The translations under genes were made by a program, and so were the position numbers. From NCBI GenBank assembly GCA_026004735.1, contig BPJS01000001.1, positions 2,863,641 to 2,927,640 on the forward strand: a stretch of 64,000 nucleotides of DNA, in the 5' to 3' direction. Below the pieces are notes generated by a model. It ran no database searches. It was not told where the DNA came from and saw nothing but the letters and a program-made list of their open reading frames with translations. The stretch comes from Isosphaeraceae bacterium. Lineage in GTDB: Bacteria > Planctomycetota > Planctomycetia > Isosphaerales > Isosphaeraceae. This document shows, piece after piece, positions 39,907-49,740 of the stretch (within the stretch, counting starts at the first letter, position 1; the number at the start of each line of letters is the position of its first letter).

Positions 39907-41028
39907 CTAGCTGGTCGATCCGCCCGCCACGGCCACGATCTCGCCCAACGCGGCCAGCAGGGTATCGATCTCGGCGTCGGTTCCCACGCTGATACGCAGG
40001 CCAGGCGGATGGCCCGCATACCGCATCAGCCGAACCAGGATGCCGCGCGCCTTGAGCGCCTCGTAGACTGCGGTCGCCGGCGGCCCCCCGGTACACCAGA
40101 CAAAGTTGGCCTGGCTGTCCGGGACCTGGTAGCCCAGTCGCCGCAGGGCGGCGGTCAGCCGTGCCCGGGTGGCCACGATCCGGGCGCGGGTTTGTTCCCG
40201 ATAGGCTGTATCCGCTAGCGCGGCAGCCGCCCCGACCGTCGCAAGACGATCCAGGTTGTAGGAATCCTTGACCTTGGTCAGGTTGGCGACCAGATCGGGG
40301 TGGGCCACCAGATAGCCGACTCGCAATCCCGCCAGCCCGTATCCCTTGCTGAAGCTACGGGTGACCAGGACGTTGGGCAGCTCGGCGACCAGCGCCATGC
40401 AGTCCGCCTCGGCAAAGTCGGCGTAGGCCTCGTCGACGACCAGCGGAATATCGAGCCGTCGGGCCAGGTCGGCCACAGCGTCCGGCTTGAGCGCCGTTCC
40501 GCTGGGGCTGTTCGGATTGGCCAGAAACGCCAGCCGAGCGCCGGTTGCGGCTGCCTCGGTCGCAAATCGGGCCGCGTCCAACGACCAATCCGACTGATAC
40601 GGCACCTCGACCGGCCGCGCGCCCTGAATCTCGGCCAGCGTGCGGTAGAGGATGTAGCTGGGCATCGGATAGATGATCGCATCCCCAGCCGCCGCAAACG
40701 TCCGTACCAGAATCGTCAGCAAATCATCCGAACCATTGCCTGCGAGGACCCACTCCGGGCCAACCCCATGCCGCTCCGCGGCCGCTTCACGCAGCGGCGT
40801 GGCCAACGGGTCGGGATAGAGGCGGAGCCGCTCGTCGATCGCTGCCCGCATCGCCTCCAACGCCCGCGGCGAGGGCGGGTAGGGATTCTCGTTGGTGTTC
40901 AGCTTGACGTACCTTCCGTCCCGCGGCTGCTCCCCGGGAACGTATCCGTCCATGCGGAGCACGTGCGCCAGAACCCATCCCGAGGCCGGGTCGGTCGGCA
41001 GGGAGTCGATATGGCTCTGTCGGGTCAT
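39907..41028 (-). CDS. hisC: Histidinol-phosphate aminotransferase HisC
   Basis: A 373-residue PLP-dependent class I/II aminotransferase. KLNTNENPYPPSP near the N-terminus, LAGNGSDDLLTILVRTF (phosphate binding), FLANPNSPSGT, LVVDEAYADFAE, VTRSFSKGYGLAGLRVGY (the PLP Lys) and the C-terminal RLMRYAGHPPGLRISVGT (substrate Arg) are all present. It makes histidinol phosphate. The start at 41028 begins the first family-like segment; the frame is open much further upstream, through non-protein-like sequence. Confidence 0.96.
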   Translation of the reverse strand: MTRQSHIDSLPTDPASGWVLAHVLRMDGYVPGEQPRDGRYVKLNTNENPYPPSPRALEAMRAAIDERLRLYPDPLATPLREAAAERHGVGPEWVLAGNGSDDLLTILVRTFAAAGDAIIYPMPSYILYRTLAEIQGARPVEVPYQSDWSLDAARFATEAAATGARLAFLANPNSPSGTALKPDAVADLARRLDIPLVVDEAYADFAEADCMALVAELPNVLVTRSFSKGYGLAGLRVGYLVAHPDLVANLTKVKDSYNLDRLATVGAAAALADTAYREQTRARIVATRARLTAALRRLGYQVPDSQANFVWCTGGPPATAVYEALKARGILVRLMRYAGHPPGLRISVGTDAEIDTLLAALGEIVAVAGGSTS

Positions 41029-41285
41029 GGCAAGCTCAGGCCGGGCCTCGAAATGATTCCTTTCAGAATACGCGAAACCCGCCGGCCAAGGCGACCGTAG
41101 CGCTCGCACCAGACACGGTTTTCCCGCGACACGGTTCGGCCGCCTTCCGAGCCTGCACCGGGCCGCGACTACCCCCCCCGATCCCGTGCCATAACCCGGG
41201 CGGGTCGGCCAGCCCCAACCAAGCCAGCGCGCCGCCGAACCCGGCCCTCGCTCTGGCGGCCTGGACCCAAGCAGCGGTGCTTCGG

Positions 41286-41786
41286 CTAACGATCGAGCGG
41301 TCGGCTCGCCCCAGCCGCCAACCGCTCCAAGGCAACCCCGTCCAGGCGGTACGTCGTCCAGTCGGACATCGGCCGCGCGCCCACCGATTAGTAGAACGTA
41401 ATGGCCGGTGAATTCCAGTCGAGCACCGCCCACTCGAGCCGCCCGCAACGACGCTCAACAGCTAGCCGGGCCAGTTCAACCAGCAGAGCTTTGCCCAGCC
41501 CGCGGCCGCGGTATTCGGGACGGACGTACAGATCTTCGAGGTACAGCCCGGGCCGGCCCTGAAACGTCGAGTAATTGTGGAAGAACAGCGCGAAGCCGAC
41601 CGGGTGCCCGTCGGCCTCGGCGATCAGCGCCTCGGCGAAGACCCGCGGACCAAACAGGTCGCGGCGCAGGTCGTCGGCCGTTGCCCGGGCTTCGTGGGCC
41701 AGGCGTTCGTATTCGGCCAGCTCGCCGATCAGCCGAGCGATCAACTCGCAATCTTCGGGGCGGGCCGGGCGGATCGCGGTGCTCAT
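41286..41786 (-). pseudogene. GNAT family acetyltransferase cut by a premature TAA
   Basis: The ORF runs from ATG 41786 to TAA at 41388-41390, 132 residues, with GNAT features: AIRPARPEDCELIARLIGEL, GFALFFHNYSTFQGRPGLYLEDLYVRPEYRGRGLGKALL (acetyl-CoA loop) and EWAVLDWNSPAITFY. The family normally continues F-Y-R-S-x-G-A-x-P. Here the frame after TAA reads SVGARPMSDWTTYRLDG, the normal ending, to a TAG at 41286. So one codon was turned into a stop and the last 34 residues are lost or need readthrough. The ATG overlaps the hisD stop (41783-41786). The family resembles diamine or polyamine N-acetyltransferases; the substrate is unknown. Confidence 0.85.
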
Positions 41787-43198
41787 GGCAAGCCGGAGGC
41801 CAGCGTACCGGCCTCGTCGTCCAGCGGTTCGGGAGGCTCGGCCAGGCGGATGTCGACGCTCAGCCGATGCGCCGTCAGCCCCTCGATATCCGCCAGGCGG
41901 CGGACGTCCGGCGCCAACGCTTCCAGACCGCGGCGATCGACGTGGATCAAACTGGTCCGCTTGAGAAAATCGTTGGCCGACAGCCCCGACGCCCAGCGCG
42001 CCGTGCCGCCGGTCGGCAGCACGTGGGACGGCCCGGCCGCGTAGTCCCCCAGCGCCACCGGCGTCTCATGACCGAGGAAAATCGCGCCCGCATTGACCAG
42101 CCGCCCGGAAAGCCGCACCGCATCGGCCGTCGAAACATGAAGATGCTCAGGAGCCAGGGCGTTGGTCAGGGCAATCGCCTCCTCCTCGTCGGCGGTCAAA
42201 ATGATAGCGCCGAACCGCTCCAGGCAGTCGGCCGCCAGCGCGCCGCGTTCGAGGTTGGCGAGCTGTTCGGCTAGGGCCTCGAGAACCTTCGGAATCAGAT
42301 CCGGTTCCCAGGTGATCAATACGCTGGCCCCCGGTGCATGCTCGGCCTGACTGATCAGGTCGCTGGCCACCCAGGCCGGGTGCGCCGTCCAGTCGGCCAG
42401 CACGACCACCTCGCTGGGACCAGCAATGCTGTCGATATCGACCTCGCCGTAGACGTGCTTTTTGGCCAGCGCGACAAACAGATTCCCCGGCCCGACGATC
42501 TTATCGACCCGCTCGATCCCCTCGACGCCGTAGGCCAGCGCCGCGACCGCCTGCACACCCCCGACGCGGTAGACCTCGCGGACTCCCAGCAGGTGGCAGG
42601 CCGCCAGCAAATCCGCGTTGTAGCCCCCCCACCGCGTCGGCGGAACGACCACCGCAATCTGCTCGACTCCCGCCGCCTGGGCCGGCACGACCGTCATCAA
42701 CAACGACGACGGATATGCAGCCGCCCCGCCCGGTACGCAAACGCCCACCCGCCTCAGCGGCCGGTACCTCAGACCCAACTCCCACCCCGGCGCGCGGCGG
42801 AGCACGGCATCGCGGTTCAGAATGCCCGTTTGATAGGCCAGGATATTGGCCCGAATCCGACGGATCGTTTCGACGTAGGCCGGATCGGCGTGGCGCGCCG
42901 CATCGGCCAGCTCCTCGGAACCCACCCGCAAGGTTTCAGGCGTCAGCCGTACGCCGTCCAGCTTCTCGGTGTACTCGAACACCGCCGCCAGCCCGCGATC
43001 GCGAACCTCCTGGCAGATCCGTTCGACCACCTGGCGCGGTGTCAGCGGCTCGCCGAAAACGGCCCGCGTGCGAGCTTGCCCATCGGCCGAGACCACATCA
43101 CCCGACGGGCTGAGCTGACGACGCAAGGCCTCCAGCGCAGCACGCGCGTCGTCGCGCCGGGTGTCGATCGTGCGGATGGCGGGCGGGGTGCGGCCCAT
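41783..43198 (-). CDS. hisD: Histidinol dehydrogenase HisD
   Basis: A 471-residue zinc enzyme for the last two steps of histidine synthesis. RVGVCVPGGAAAYPSSLLMTVVPAQAAGV, GVQAVAALAYGV, KIVGPGNLFVALAKKHVYGEVDIDSIAGPSEV, SQAEHAPGASVLIT (zinc His and Gln), NALAPEHLHV and DYAAGPSHVLPTGGTAR are all conserved. The start is ATG 43198, where the coding similarity begins. It is coupled to the broken acetyltransferase by a 4-base overlap and probably heads the hisD-GNAT-hisC-hisB-flippase run. Confidence 0.97.
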   Translation of the reverse strand: MGRTPPAIRTIDTRRDDARAALEALRRQLSPSGDVVSADGQARTRAVFGEPLTPRQVVERICQEVRDRGLAAVFEYTEKLDGVRLTPETLRVGSEELADAARHADPAYVETIRRIRANILAYQTGILNRDAVLRRAPGWELGLRYRPLRRVGVCVPGGAAAYPSSLLMTVVPAQAAGVEQIAVVVPPTRWGGYNADLLAACHLLGVREVYRVGGVQAVAALAYGVEGIERVDKIVGPGNLFVALAKKHVYGEVDIDSIAGPSEVVVLADWTAHPAWVASDLISQAEHAPGASVLITWEPDLIPKVLEALAEQLANLERGALAADCLERFGAIILTADEEEAIALTNALAPEHLHVSTADAVRLSGRLVNAGAIFLGHETPVALGDYAAGPSHVLPTGGTARWASGLSANDFLKRTSLIHVDRRGLEALAPDVRRLADIEGLTAHRLSVDIRLAEPPEPLDDEAGTLASGLP

Positions 43199-43339
43199 GT
43201 CGGCGATCCTTCGGTTCGGGCTTCGCTCCGCCCCCACGCCAAACAGCAGCGGCCGGGATCGACCCATCCGGTCGATCGCGGCCGCCTCGGGGTGTTCGAA
43301 GTAGGCCCACTCCGACCCTATCCGCCCACGGCCCCAGGG

Positions 43340-44119
43340 TCAATCGGGGGCAAGACGTCGTCGCCGGCAGAGCGCGATTCCGCCGATCGTCGCCAGCCCC
43401 GCCGCCACCAACACGACCGCGCTTGGCTCGGGAACCGCCGCACCCTGCACACCCCGCCCCGCGGCCAAGACATGGCTCGGCCCCGCTCCAAACGTGAACC
43501 GAACATTCGTGATCGAAGCCAGATCCGCCGTAAAGCCTGACAGGCCGAAGGTTGCGGATCCCACTAGGAGCGGAAACGCACTCCGCGTGAAGCTGGGGTT
43601 GTCGAGCGAGGCGGCGTCAGCAACCAGGCCATAGTCGTCGCCCCGCACCCCGCCGAAGACTCCACCGCCGATAGCACTGACGCCATACTCGAAACTCGCC
43701 GAATCGTTGGCGTAGGCGTACGGCCCGGATGAAGCGCCTCGAAACGTCCATCGGCCGTTTAGGGGGATCTGATTGTCGATCGTGTTCCGAGCGACATAAA
43801 GGTCGCTGGTCCCGCGGCTGACCGTCAGACCAGACAGCCTCGGGTTTTCGCCGGCGATGTCCCAGACAATGCCGGTCAGGATATCGCCCCGGCGGATCGC
43901 CTCCGGGTCAGGCGAGGTATTGGTCAGCACGATTTGCAGAACATCATCCGGCAACAACGTAAAAATCGCCTGTGCGGAGATCCGATTGCCCGTCTCGGCA
44001 TGGATTCCCGAGGCATCGAAGAACAGATCCGCCCGGACTCGCGTCGGCGCCACGGTCAGGGCCGCTCCGACCGCCAGCATCCGCACCAGGTCAGATCCCC
44101 GTCGTATGGAGAGTTTCAT
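43340..44119 (-). CDS. PEP-CTERM sorting-domain protein
   Basis: A 259-residue exported protein. The N-terminus is a signal peptide (LVRMLAVGAALTVAPTRVRA) and the C-terminus is a complete PEP-CTERM tail: VPEPSAVVLVAAGLATIGGI followed by ALCRRRR. Exosortase would cut and anchor it, typically with exopolysaccharide export. The body is a beta-rich, Gly/Ser/Asn domain (QIVLTNTSPDPEAIRRGDIL, GIVWDIAGENPRLSGL). Its function is unknown; no exosortase gene is in the window. Confidence 0.9.
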   Translation of the reverse strand: MKLSIRRGSDLVRMLAVGAALTVAPTRVRADLFFDASGIHAETGNRISAQAIFTLLPDDVLQIVLTNTSPDPEAIRRGDILTGIVWDIAGENPRLSGLTVSRGTSDLYVARNTIDNQIPLNGRWTFRGASSGPYAYANDSASFEYGVSAIGGGVFGGVRGDDYGLVADAASLDNPSFTRSAFPLLVGSATFGLSGFTADLASITNVRFTFGAGPSHVLAAGRGVQGAAVPEPSAVVLVAAGLATIGGIALCRRRRLAPD

Positions 44120-44464
44120 GCACGATGGCTCGCGCTGGGATAGACGCAGGCCCCCTCGATCACGCGCGGCAACGGTCGAAGCGACCACCGCATACTAGTT
44201 CTTTAGGACCAAAACGGTCGCGGTGGCGGGGGCTGGGTCTTGAGCGGTCAACCCGGGGCCGGCGGCGTTGCGTCCTGGCAGCGGCGGAACACCGTCTCGC
44301 CGAGGGGCAGATGGACTGCGGCGGTAGCGATCCACCCGAGGGGTAGACGGGCATCCCCGTCGGACTGTTTGGGCTATACAATCGGTGCGGATGGGCGCGG
44401 CTGGGTTCGCACGGAGTCCAGACCGGGCCGCTGGCCTCTTGTGCGTCCCATTGAGCGACCGGGC
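44120..44464. other. Divergent intergenic region, no gene seen
   Basis: About 345 bases between the leftward PEP-CTERM gene and the rightward aldolase. The aldolase frame is open across part of it but begins to look like protein only at 44465. No promoter boxes were recognised. Confidence 0.5.
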
Positions 44465-45535
44465 ATGACCGTCCCGCAGCCGATCGACCTCCGCTCCGAC
44501 ACCGTGACCCGGCCGTCCGCCGCGATGCGCCAGGCGATGGCCCGTGCCGAGGTCGGCGACGACGTTTACGGCGAAGATCCGACGGTCCGCCAGCTTGAGG
44601 AGCGAACGGCCGAACTGCTGGGCTTCGAGGCGGCTCTGTTCGTCCCCTCGGGAACCATGGCCAATCAGATTGCCGTCGGCGTTCATTGCCAGCCGGGCGA
44701 CGAGCTGCTCTGTGATCTCACGGCGCATCTGTATGTGTGGGAGTGCGGCGGCATTGCGCGGCATTGGGGGGTGACGGCGCGGCCGCTAGAGCCTTCGGGG
44801 CCGGGGCTGCTCTCGGCGGCTGATTTTGACGATGCGCTGATTCGACCGGACGATGGCCACTACGTGCGCACCCGGCTGGTGACGCTGGAGAACACCCACA
44901 ACCGCCGCGGCGGGCGGATTCACCGGCCGGACGACGTTCGGGCGATTGCCGCCTGGGCGCGGCGGCATGGGCTGCGTCTGCACCTTGACGGCGCCCGGTT
45001 GCTCAATGCAGCGGTGGCGCTGGGCAAGCCGCCGGCCGAACTGGCCGAACCGTTCGATAGCGTGTCGATCTGCTTCTCGAAGGGTCTGGGCGCGCCAGTC
45101 GGCTCGGCGATCGCCGGCTCCCGCGACCTGATCCGGGCGGCTCACCGGCTCCGCAAGCTGTTGGGCGGCGGAATGCGGCAAGCGGGGATCCTGGCGGCCG
45201 CGGCCCTCTACGCGCTGGAGCACCACGTCGAGCGGCTGGCCGAGGATCACGCTCATGCCTTGATCCTGGCCGAAGCCGTGGTCGCCAACCCGCATCTCAG
45301 CCTGGAGAGCGAACCGGTCGAGACCAACCTGGTCTGGATCACCGTCAGCCCGGCATTGGGTACGGCCCGGGAGGTGGCCGCCTGGCTCCGCGAACAGGGC
45401 GTGCTGGTCAGCGCCCTGGGGCCTCAGACGCTTCGGGCCTCGACTCATCGGGACGTCAGCCGCGAGGATGTCGAGGCGGCGGCCCGGCTGCTGGAACGAA
45501 TCGGCACAGGTCGGCAGTCGGTCGCGGTCGGCTGA
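44465..45535 (+). CDS. Low-specificity threonine aldolase
   Basis: A 356-residue PLP enzyme that splits threonine or allo-threonine into glycine and acetaldehyde. It begins [25 protein letters not shown], then [73 protein letters not shown] (PLP Lys) and [17 protein letters not shown]. All are hallmarks of the family. The start at 44465 is chosen from these motifs; the frame is open 75 codons upstream without resemblance. Endonuclease V follows 21 bases after the stop. Confidence 0.95.
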   Translation: MTVPQPIDLRSDTVTRPSAAMRQAMARAEVGDDVYGEDPTVRQLEERTAELLGFEAALFVPSGTMANQIAVGVHCQPGDELLCDLTAHLYVWECGGIARHWGVTARPLEPSGPGLLSAADFDDALIRPDDGHYVRTRLVTLENTHNRRGGRIHRPDDVRAIAAWARRHGLRLHLDGARLLNAAVALGKPPAELAEPFDSVSICFSKGLGAPVGSAIAGSRDLIRAAHRLRKLLGGGMRQAGILAAAALYALEHHVERLAEDHAHALILAEAVVANPHLSLESEPVETNLVWITVSPALGTAREVAAWLREQGVLVSALGPQTLRASTHRDVSREDVEAAARLLERIGTGRQSVAVG

Positions 45536-45556
45536 TTGCCACGCGGGGTTCCGACC

Positions 45557-46255
45557 ATGCGGATCGCTCCGCTCCACGACTGGGACCTGTCGATCGAGGC
45601 CGCGCGGCAGTTGCAGACCGAGCTGGCGGCACGGATCGATACGTCCCAGCCGCTGGCCGCCTGGTCGACGGTCGCGGCTGCCGACGTTTCGTACCAGCGA
45701 TTCAGCCCGACGCTGTATGCGGCGGTCGTGGTCGTCGAGGCCGGGACCCACCAAGTGCTCGAATGCTCGGCGGTCTCGATGGAGGTGCGGTTTCCTTACG
45801 TGCCGGGCTTTCTCTCGTTTCGTGAGCTGCCGCCGCTCCTGGAGGCCTTCCGACGGCTGACGACCGATCCGGATGTGGTCCTCTGCGACGGCCAGGGACT
45901 GGCCCACCCCCGCCGGCTGGGACTGGCCTGCCATCTCGGCCTATGGCTGGAGCGGCCGACCATCGGCTGCGCCAAGAGCCGGCTGGTCGGCGATCACGAC
46001 CAGCCCGGCCCGAGGCGAGGCGACCGCGTGCCGCTGATCGATCGCGGCGAGCTGGTCGGCGCGGTTGTCCGGACTCGGGACCAGGTTCGCCCGGTCTACG
46101 TCTCGCCCGGCCACCGCTGCGACCTGGACAGCGCGATCGCCGTTGTGCTGGGGACGTCGGGCCGGACCCGCCTGCCCGAGCCCGCACGACTGGCCCACCA
46201 TGCCGTCAACCAACTCCGGCAAGCAGCGGGCGGCGGGTCGGCGACAGCCGACTGA
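45557..46255 (+). CDS. nfi: Endonuclease V (deoxyinosine 3'-endonuclease)
   Basis: A 232-residue repair nuclease that cuts beside deoxyinosine. VAAADVSYQ (first catalytic Asp), FPYVPGFLSFRELPPLLEAF (Y-x-PG-x-L-x-F-R-E, with the Glu), VVLCDGQGLAHPRRLGLACHLG (second Asp; wedge region) and TIGCAKSRL are diagnostic. PVYVSPGHRCDLDSAI also fits. Length is normal. It lies 21 bases after the aldolase gene and is probably co-transcribed. Confidence 0.96.
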   Translation: MRIAPLHDWDLSIEAARQLQTELAARIDTSQPLAAWSTVAAADVSYQRFSPTLYAAVVVVEAGTHQVLECSAVSMEVRFPYVPGFLSFRELPPLLEAFRRLTTDPDVVLCDGQGLAHPRRLGLACHLGLWLERPTIGCAKSRLVGDHDQPGPRRGDRVPLIDRGELVGAVVRTRDQVRPVYVSPGHRCDLDSAIAVVLGTSGRTRLPEPARLAHHAVNQLRQAAGGGSATAD

Positions 46256-46270
46256 ACTGGCGCCGGATCC

Positions 46271-46834
46271 CTACGCCATAGCCCGGCGGGCCCGAAGCAG
46301 CGCGGCCTGTGCCGACGGGCTAAGCGGCGACCGGGGACGGAAGCCTGTCGGATTGGCAATCAGGATCGGAAAGGACTGACCGGCCGCGCTCTTCCCTTGG
46401 CGGGCGGCAACCGTCAGCGTGAACTGGCGGCCGTCCCGGTCGCCACCACGCACCTGCGCGGGAACGCGAACTCGGAAGCGGAACTGAAACAGCCCCGGAT
46501 GGCCGGCCACGGGAGTGGTCCGGACCGCCACCGGCCCGACCGGGCCGCGTCCATCGGTCTGATGCTCGCGGTATTCGTCGACGAGCTGAAAGTTGAGTTG
46601 GGGCGGCCCTCCGCCATCGACACGCGCTACGCCGGTGATCAGAATCCCGGCCCGGCCCGGCCCGGGGTTGAGCCGCTTCGGAAAGACTTCGGCCTCAAAG
46701 CCAACGACCGCCGCCAGGGCGCGTGATTCCAGAGCCTCAAGCCGAGCGGTCCGGCGCCGCCCGAGCCGGGCACGCGCACGCTGCTCGGCCCGCCGCCGCG
46801 GTGTGGCAGCCGCCTGGCGTCGGCCTCTCAGCAT
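46271..46834 (-). CDS. Secreted protein with planctomycetal LEALESR N-terminus
   Basis: A 187-residue protein. Its very basic N-terminus contains TARLEALESRALAAVVG, the R-x-x-L-E-x-L-E-x-R-x-L motif found at the start of many secreted planctomycete proteins. The body is a single beta-rich domain (VFPKRLNPGPGRAGILITGV, LFQFRFRVRVPAQVR, FTLTVAARQGKSAAGQSFP). Function is unknown. Start at 46834 is used; ATG 46861 is nine codons upstream. Convergent with endonuclease V. Confidence 0.65.
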   Translation of the reverse strand: MLRGRRQAAATPRRRAEQRARARLGRRRTARLEALESRALAAVVGFEAEVFPKRLNPGPGRAGILITGVARVDGGGPPQLNFQLVDEYREHQTDGRGPVGPVAVRTTPVAGHPGLFQFRFRVRVPAQVRGGDRDGRQFTLTVAARQGKSAAGQSFPILIANPTGFRPRSPLSPSAQAALLRARRAMA

Positions 46835-47056
46835 GGCAGAGCCTCTCCCCACCGCGTCCACCGACCAAATCCCGGCCCATTGGGGATCGGCCAGCAGTCC
46901 GGCTACAGTTCAGCTTCGATCCTGCGGCAACCGGTGCGATCGCGGGGAATAGAACGGCTGGGCCGACCGTAACGCCGTCCCCCGGGCCATCGCTTGGACT
47001 TGACGCACCGAATCGGCCTTCTATGATCCGCTCCGGCCCGAAGGGACCCAGGCAGA

Positions 47057-47079
47057 GCCGCGGCCTTTGGGGCCGCGGC
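47057..47079. terminator. GC hairpin upstream of the methyltransferase
   Basis: GCCGCGGCC and its complement form a 9-bp stem around a five-base loop (TTTGG). It lies 48 bases before the methyltransferase ATG, so it may be an mRNA leader structure rather than a terminator. Confidence 0.4.
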
Positions 47080-47126
47080 CAGGCCTTCCTGACCCAACGC
47101 AGCTCACTCCAGGAGCCGCAGGCACG

Positions 47127-47837
47127 ATGCGGGACCACAATCACGCCTTCTGCCGCGCGATCGCCGAGGTTTTCGACTGCCCGGGGCCGATTTACGAGTT
47201 CGGCGCCTTTCAGGTCGAGGGGCAGGAGGCCATCGCCGACCTCCGCGGCCTGTTTCCCGGCCGCTCCTACGTGGGCTGCGACATGCGTCCAGGGCCTGGG
47301 GTGGACCGAATCGAAGACGTCAGCCGGTTGAGCCTGGCCGACGGCTCGGCGGGAACCGTGCTTTGCATCGAAACGTTCGAGCATGTCTTCGAGGTCCGTC
47401 GCGCCTTCGAGGAGGTTTTCCGCGTGCTGCGGCCCGGCGGCGTCTTTATCCTCACCTCGCCGTTCAACTTCCGGCTCCACGGCTACCCCGACGACTACTG
47501 GCGGATGACGCCAAGCTGCCTGAGGCGGTTGCTCGAGCCGTATGCAGGGCGGGTGGTGGGTTGGCAGGGCCACGAGACCTTCCCGCACACGGTGATGTCG
47601 GTGGCGGTCAAGGCGCCGGCGCCCGCCGACTTCGCCGCCCGGGCCGAGCGTGTCATCGGTCGATACCAGGCCCAACTGACCATCCTCGAGGCCCAACTGC
47701 CGCCGATGACGCGGCTCCGCCGGCGGCTGGCTCTGATCTACCGCTCGCGGGGCGAGCGGTTGCAACTGCGCGACTATTACCGGAGCGGCTTCGTCGTCGA
47801 CCTCAACCCACCCCGAGCCGGAGTGGCCGCGGCCTGA
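47127..47837 (+). CDS. Class I SAM-dependent methyltransferase
   Basis: A 236-residue protein of the methyltransferase type 11 group. IYEFGAFQVEGQEAI is the altered SAM-binding loop, SYVGCDMRPGPGVDRIEDVSRL carries the acidic residue after strand 2, and TVLCIETFEHVFEVRRAFEEVFRVLRPGGVFILTSPF is the core block. RLHGYPDDYWRMTPSCLRRLL follows, as in enzymes that modify sugars or cell-surface lipids. Its stop lies 47 bases before the phosphodiesterase-like gene, so the two may act together in surface glycan or lipid metabolism. Confidence 0.85.
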   Translation: MRDHNHAFCRAIAEVFDCPGPIYEFGAFQVEGQEAIADLRGLFPGRSYVGCDMRPGPGVDRIEDVSRLSLADGSAGTVLCIETFEHVFEVRRAFEEVFRVLRPGGVFILTSPFNFRLHGYPDDYWRMTPSCLRRLLEPYAGRVVGWQGHETFPHTVMSVAVKAPAPADFAARAERVIGRYQAQLTILEAQLPPMTRLRRRLALIYRSRGERLQLRDYYRSGFVVDLNPPRAGVAAA

Positions 47838-47884
47838 GACCGACGCGACGGCGCCGGATCGTCCAGGCTCAGGAGGAGCCTGCC

Positions 47885-49534
47885 ATGAGCATCCCGAGCG
47901 ACCGCCTTTTGATTCTCGGTCTCGATGGCGGGACCTGGTCGGTGTTTGACCCCATGCGCCGCCGCGGCGTGATGCCCCATCTTGACGCGCTGGTGGCCCG
48001 GTCAGCTCATGGTCTGCTGCGGTCGGTGGTCCCCCCGGTGACGACCGCCGCCTGGACCAGCCTGCTGACCGGGTGCAGCCCGATCCGTCACGGCGTCTTC
48101 GACCATCGCTATTACGACGCACCGGCACGGCAGATGAAGGTCAATCACGCGGGCCGCCGCCGTGTGCCGACGATCTGGCATCTGCTGTCCGAGGCGGGCC
48201 GATCGGTGATCAGCCTGAACGTGCCGGGGACGTACCCTCCGCCGCGGGTGCGTGGGGTGGTCGTCTCGGGCATGGACGCGCCCCACCTGGAGGCGGCAAC
48301 TTCGGGCGACCCGGCCTTCGCGGCCCGCTTGAGGACCGAGGCCCCCGGCTACAGCTTGCGCTACTTTTGGAAGGCGGTCCCGCGGTCGCTCGAGGAGCTA
48401 CGCGAAAACAGCCGCCGCACGGCCGAGAGTTTCGCCGGCCGGGCCGAAGGGGCATTCGTGGCCGACCGAGCGGTGCCCGACTGGTCGGTTCTCATGGTCC
48501 AGTTCCAGAATCTCGACCCATTCCAGCACCGCTGCTGGCGGTATCTGAACGTCGATGGAACGGGGATCGAGGATCCGGCCTGGAACGAGGCGGCGGCCCT
48601 GGTGCTCCGTGGGCTGGATGAACAGATCGGCCGCCTTTGCGAACTGGCCGAGGCGCGGGGAGCGGCGATCCTGGTCGTCAGCGATCATGGCTTCGGTCCC
48701 TGCTTGGGGCGGATCGCCGTGAATCGGATCCTCCTGGACGCAGGCCTGGCCCGGCCCCTCGGGCCGTTGGGCCGAGTCCGGCGCGCGGTTCGGCTGGGCC
48801 GCGAGAAGCTCCGCCTGCATGCCCAGAAGAAGGGAGATCCAGCAGCCCGGCACGCCTCGTTCGCCACCTCGGTCGAGGCCCATTTACCGCTCGACTGGAA
48901 GCGCACGCTCGCCTTCGCGCCGCATCAGGATACGGCCGCCATGGTCTATCTGAACACCCGCCTGCGCCATCCTGAGGCACCCTTGGCGACACCCCGGCAG
49001 ATCGACGACGCGCGGAACGAAGCCGTCATTACCCTGGCGACCGCGCGCCACCCGGAAACGCACCTGCCGCTCTTCCCGCACGTCATCAACCTTGCCGACG
49101 AGTATGGGATCGAACCGGCCGAGCACGGCTACCCCGACCTGATCGCCTTGCCGGACGAAGCCTACTGGGTGCGAACCCGGCTCTCGGCTGGCGACGGCTG
49201 GGTTGAACCCGACCCTAATCTCCCAGGCACGCATCGCATGGACGGCGTCGTCGCCCTCTGTGCACCGGGGATTGCACCGGGGCGGATGCCCCCCGCACAA
49301 CTGACCGATATCGCCCCCACGGTGCTGGCGCTCTGCGGTGTCGCGATTCCCGACCATATAGAGGGGAAACCTCTGCCTGCCTTGCCGAACGGACTGCGCC
49401 GCCGAGTCGATGCTCCGGCTCCAGCCCTCAACGGGCCTCACCCGGTCGGTTGCGACGCCGCCGGCTTTGAATTCTCAGCCGAAGACCAGGCCATCCTCGA
49501 GAAGCGGCTGGCGGATCTCGGATATCTGGAATGA
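47885..49534 (+). CDS. Alkaline phosphatase superfamily (type I phosphodiesterase-like) protein
   Basis: A 549-residue protein. LLILGLDGGTWSVFDPM has the first metal-binding Asp; PVTTAAWTSLLTGCSPIRHGVFD contains the catalytic Thr; AILVVSDHGFGP is the D-H-G-F-G metal motif; a final His is in NLPGTHRMDGVVALC. Zinc is expected. Related proteins hydrolyse phosphate esters of nucleotides or lipids; the substrate is not known. AGGAGG lies ahead of the ATG at 47885. It follows the methyltransferase gene closely. Confidence 0.9.
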   Translation: MSIPSDRLLILGLDGGTWSVFDPMRRRGVMPHLDALVARSAHGLLRSVVPPVTTAAWTSLLTGCSPIRHGVFDHRYYDAPARQMKVNHAGRRRVPTIWHLLSEAGRSVISLNVPGTYPPPRVRGVVVSGMDAPHLEAATSGDPAFAARLRTEAPGYSLRYFWKAVPRSLEELRENSRRTAESFAGRAEGAFVADRAVPDWSVLMVQFQNLDPFQHRCWRYLNVDGTGIEDPAWNEAAALVLRGLDEQIGRLCELAEARGAAILVVSDHGFGPCLGRIAVNRILLDAGLARPLGPLGRVRRAVRLGREKLRLHAQKKGDPAARHASFATSVEAHLPLDWKRTLAFAPHQDTAAMVYLNTRLRHPEAPLATPRQIDDARNEAVITLATARHPETHLPLFPHVINLADEYGIEPAEHGYPDLIALPDEAYWVRTRLSAGDGWVEPDPNLPGTHRMDGVVALCAPGIAPGRMPPAQLTDIAPTVLALCGVAIPDHIEGKPLPALPNGLRRRVDAPAPALNGPHPVGCDAAGFEFSAEDQAILEKRLADLGYLE

Positions 49535-49740
49535 GCAGCCGCAGCGTTTGCCGTCGTTCCAGGACCCGAGCGGGCCATCGCTGGCCGGGCACAGCTCAAG
49601 CCGATCGTCGGCCAGTCCGCCGCGGCCGATCGGGCAGCCGGCGTGCCCCCGTGACTCGGGGCCTTAGCTCGATTACAGTTAAGAACGTCTCGGAGCCGTG
49701 AAGACTCGGCTCGACGATCGCCCTCTGAGGAGATCCTGCC

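Noticed and set aside
42338-43540. Plus-strand 400-residue ORF
   Set aside because: It is antisense to hisD; composition is dominated by Arg, Pro and Gln, as for shadow frames.
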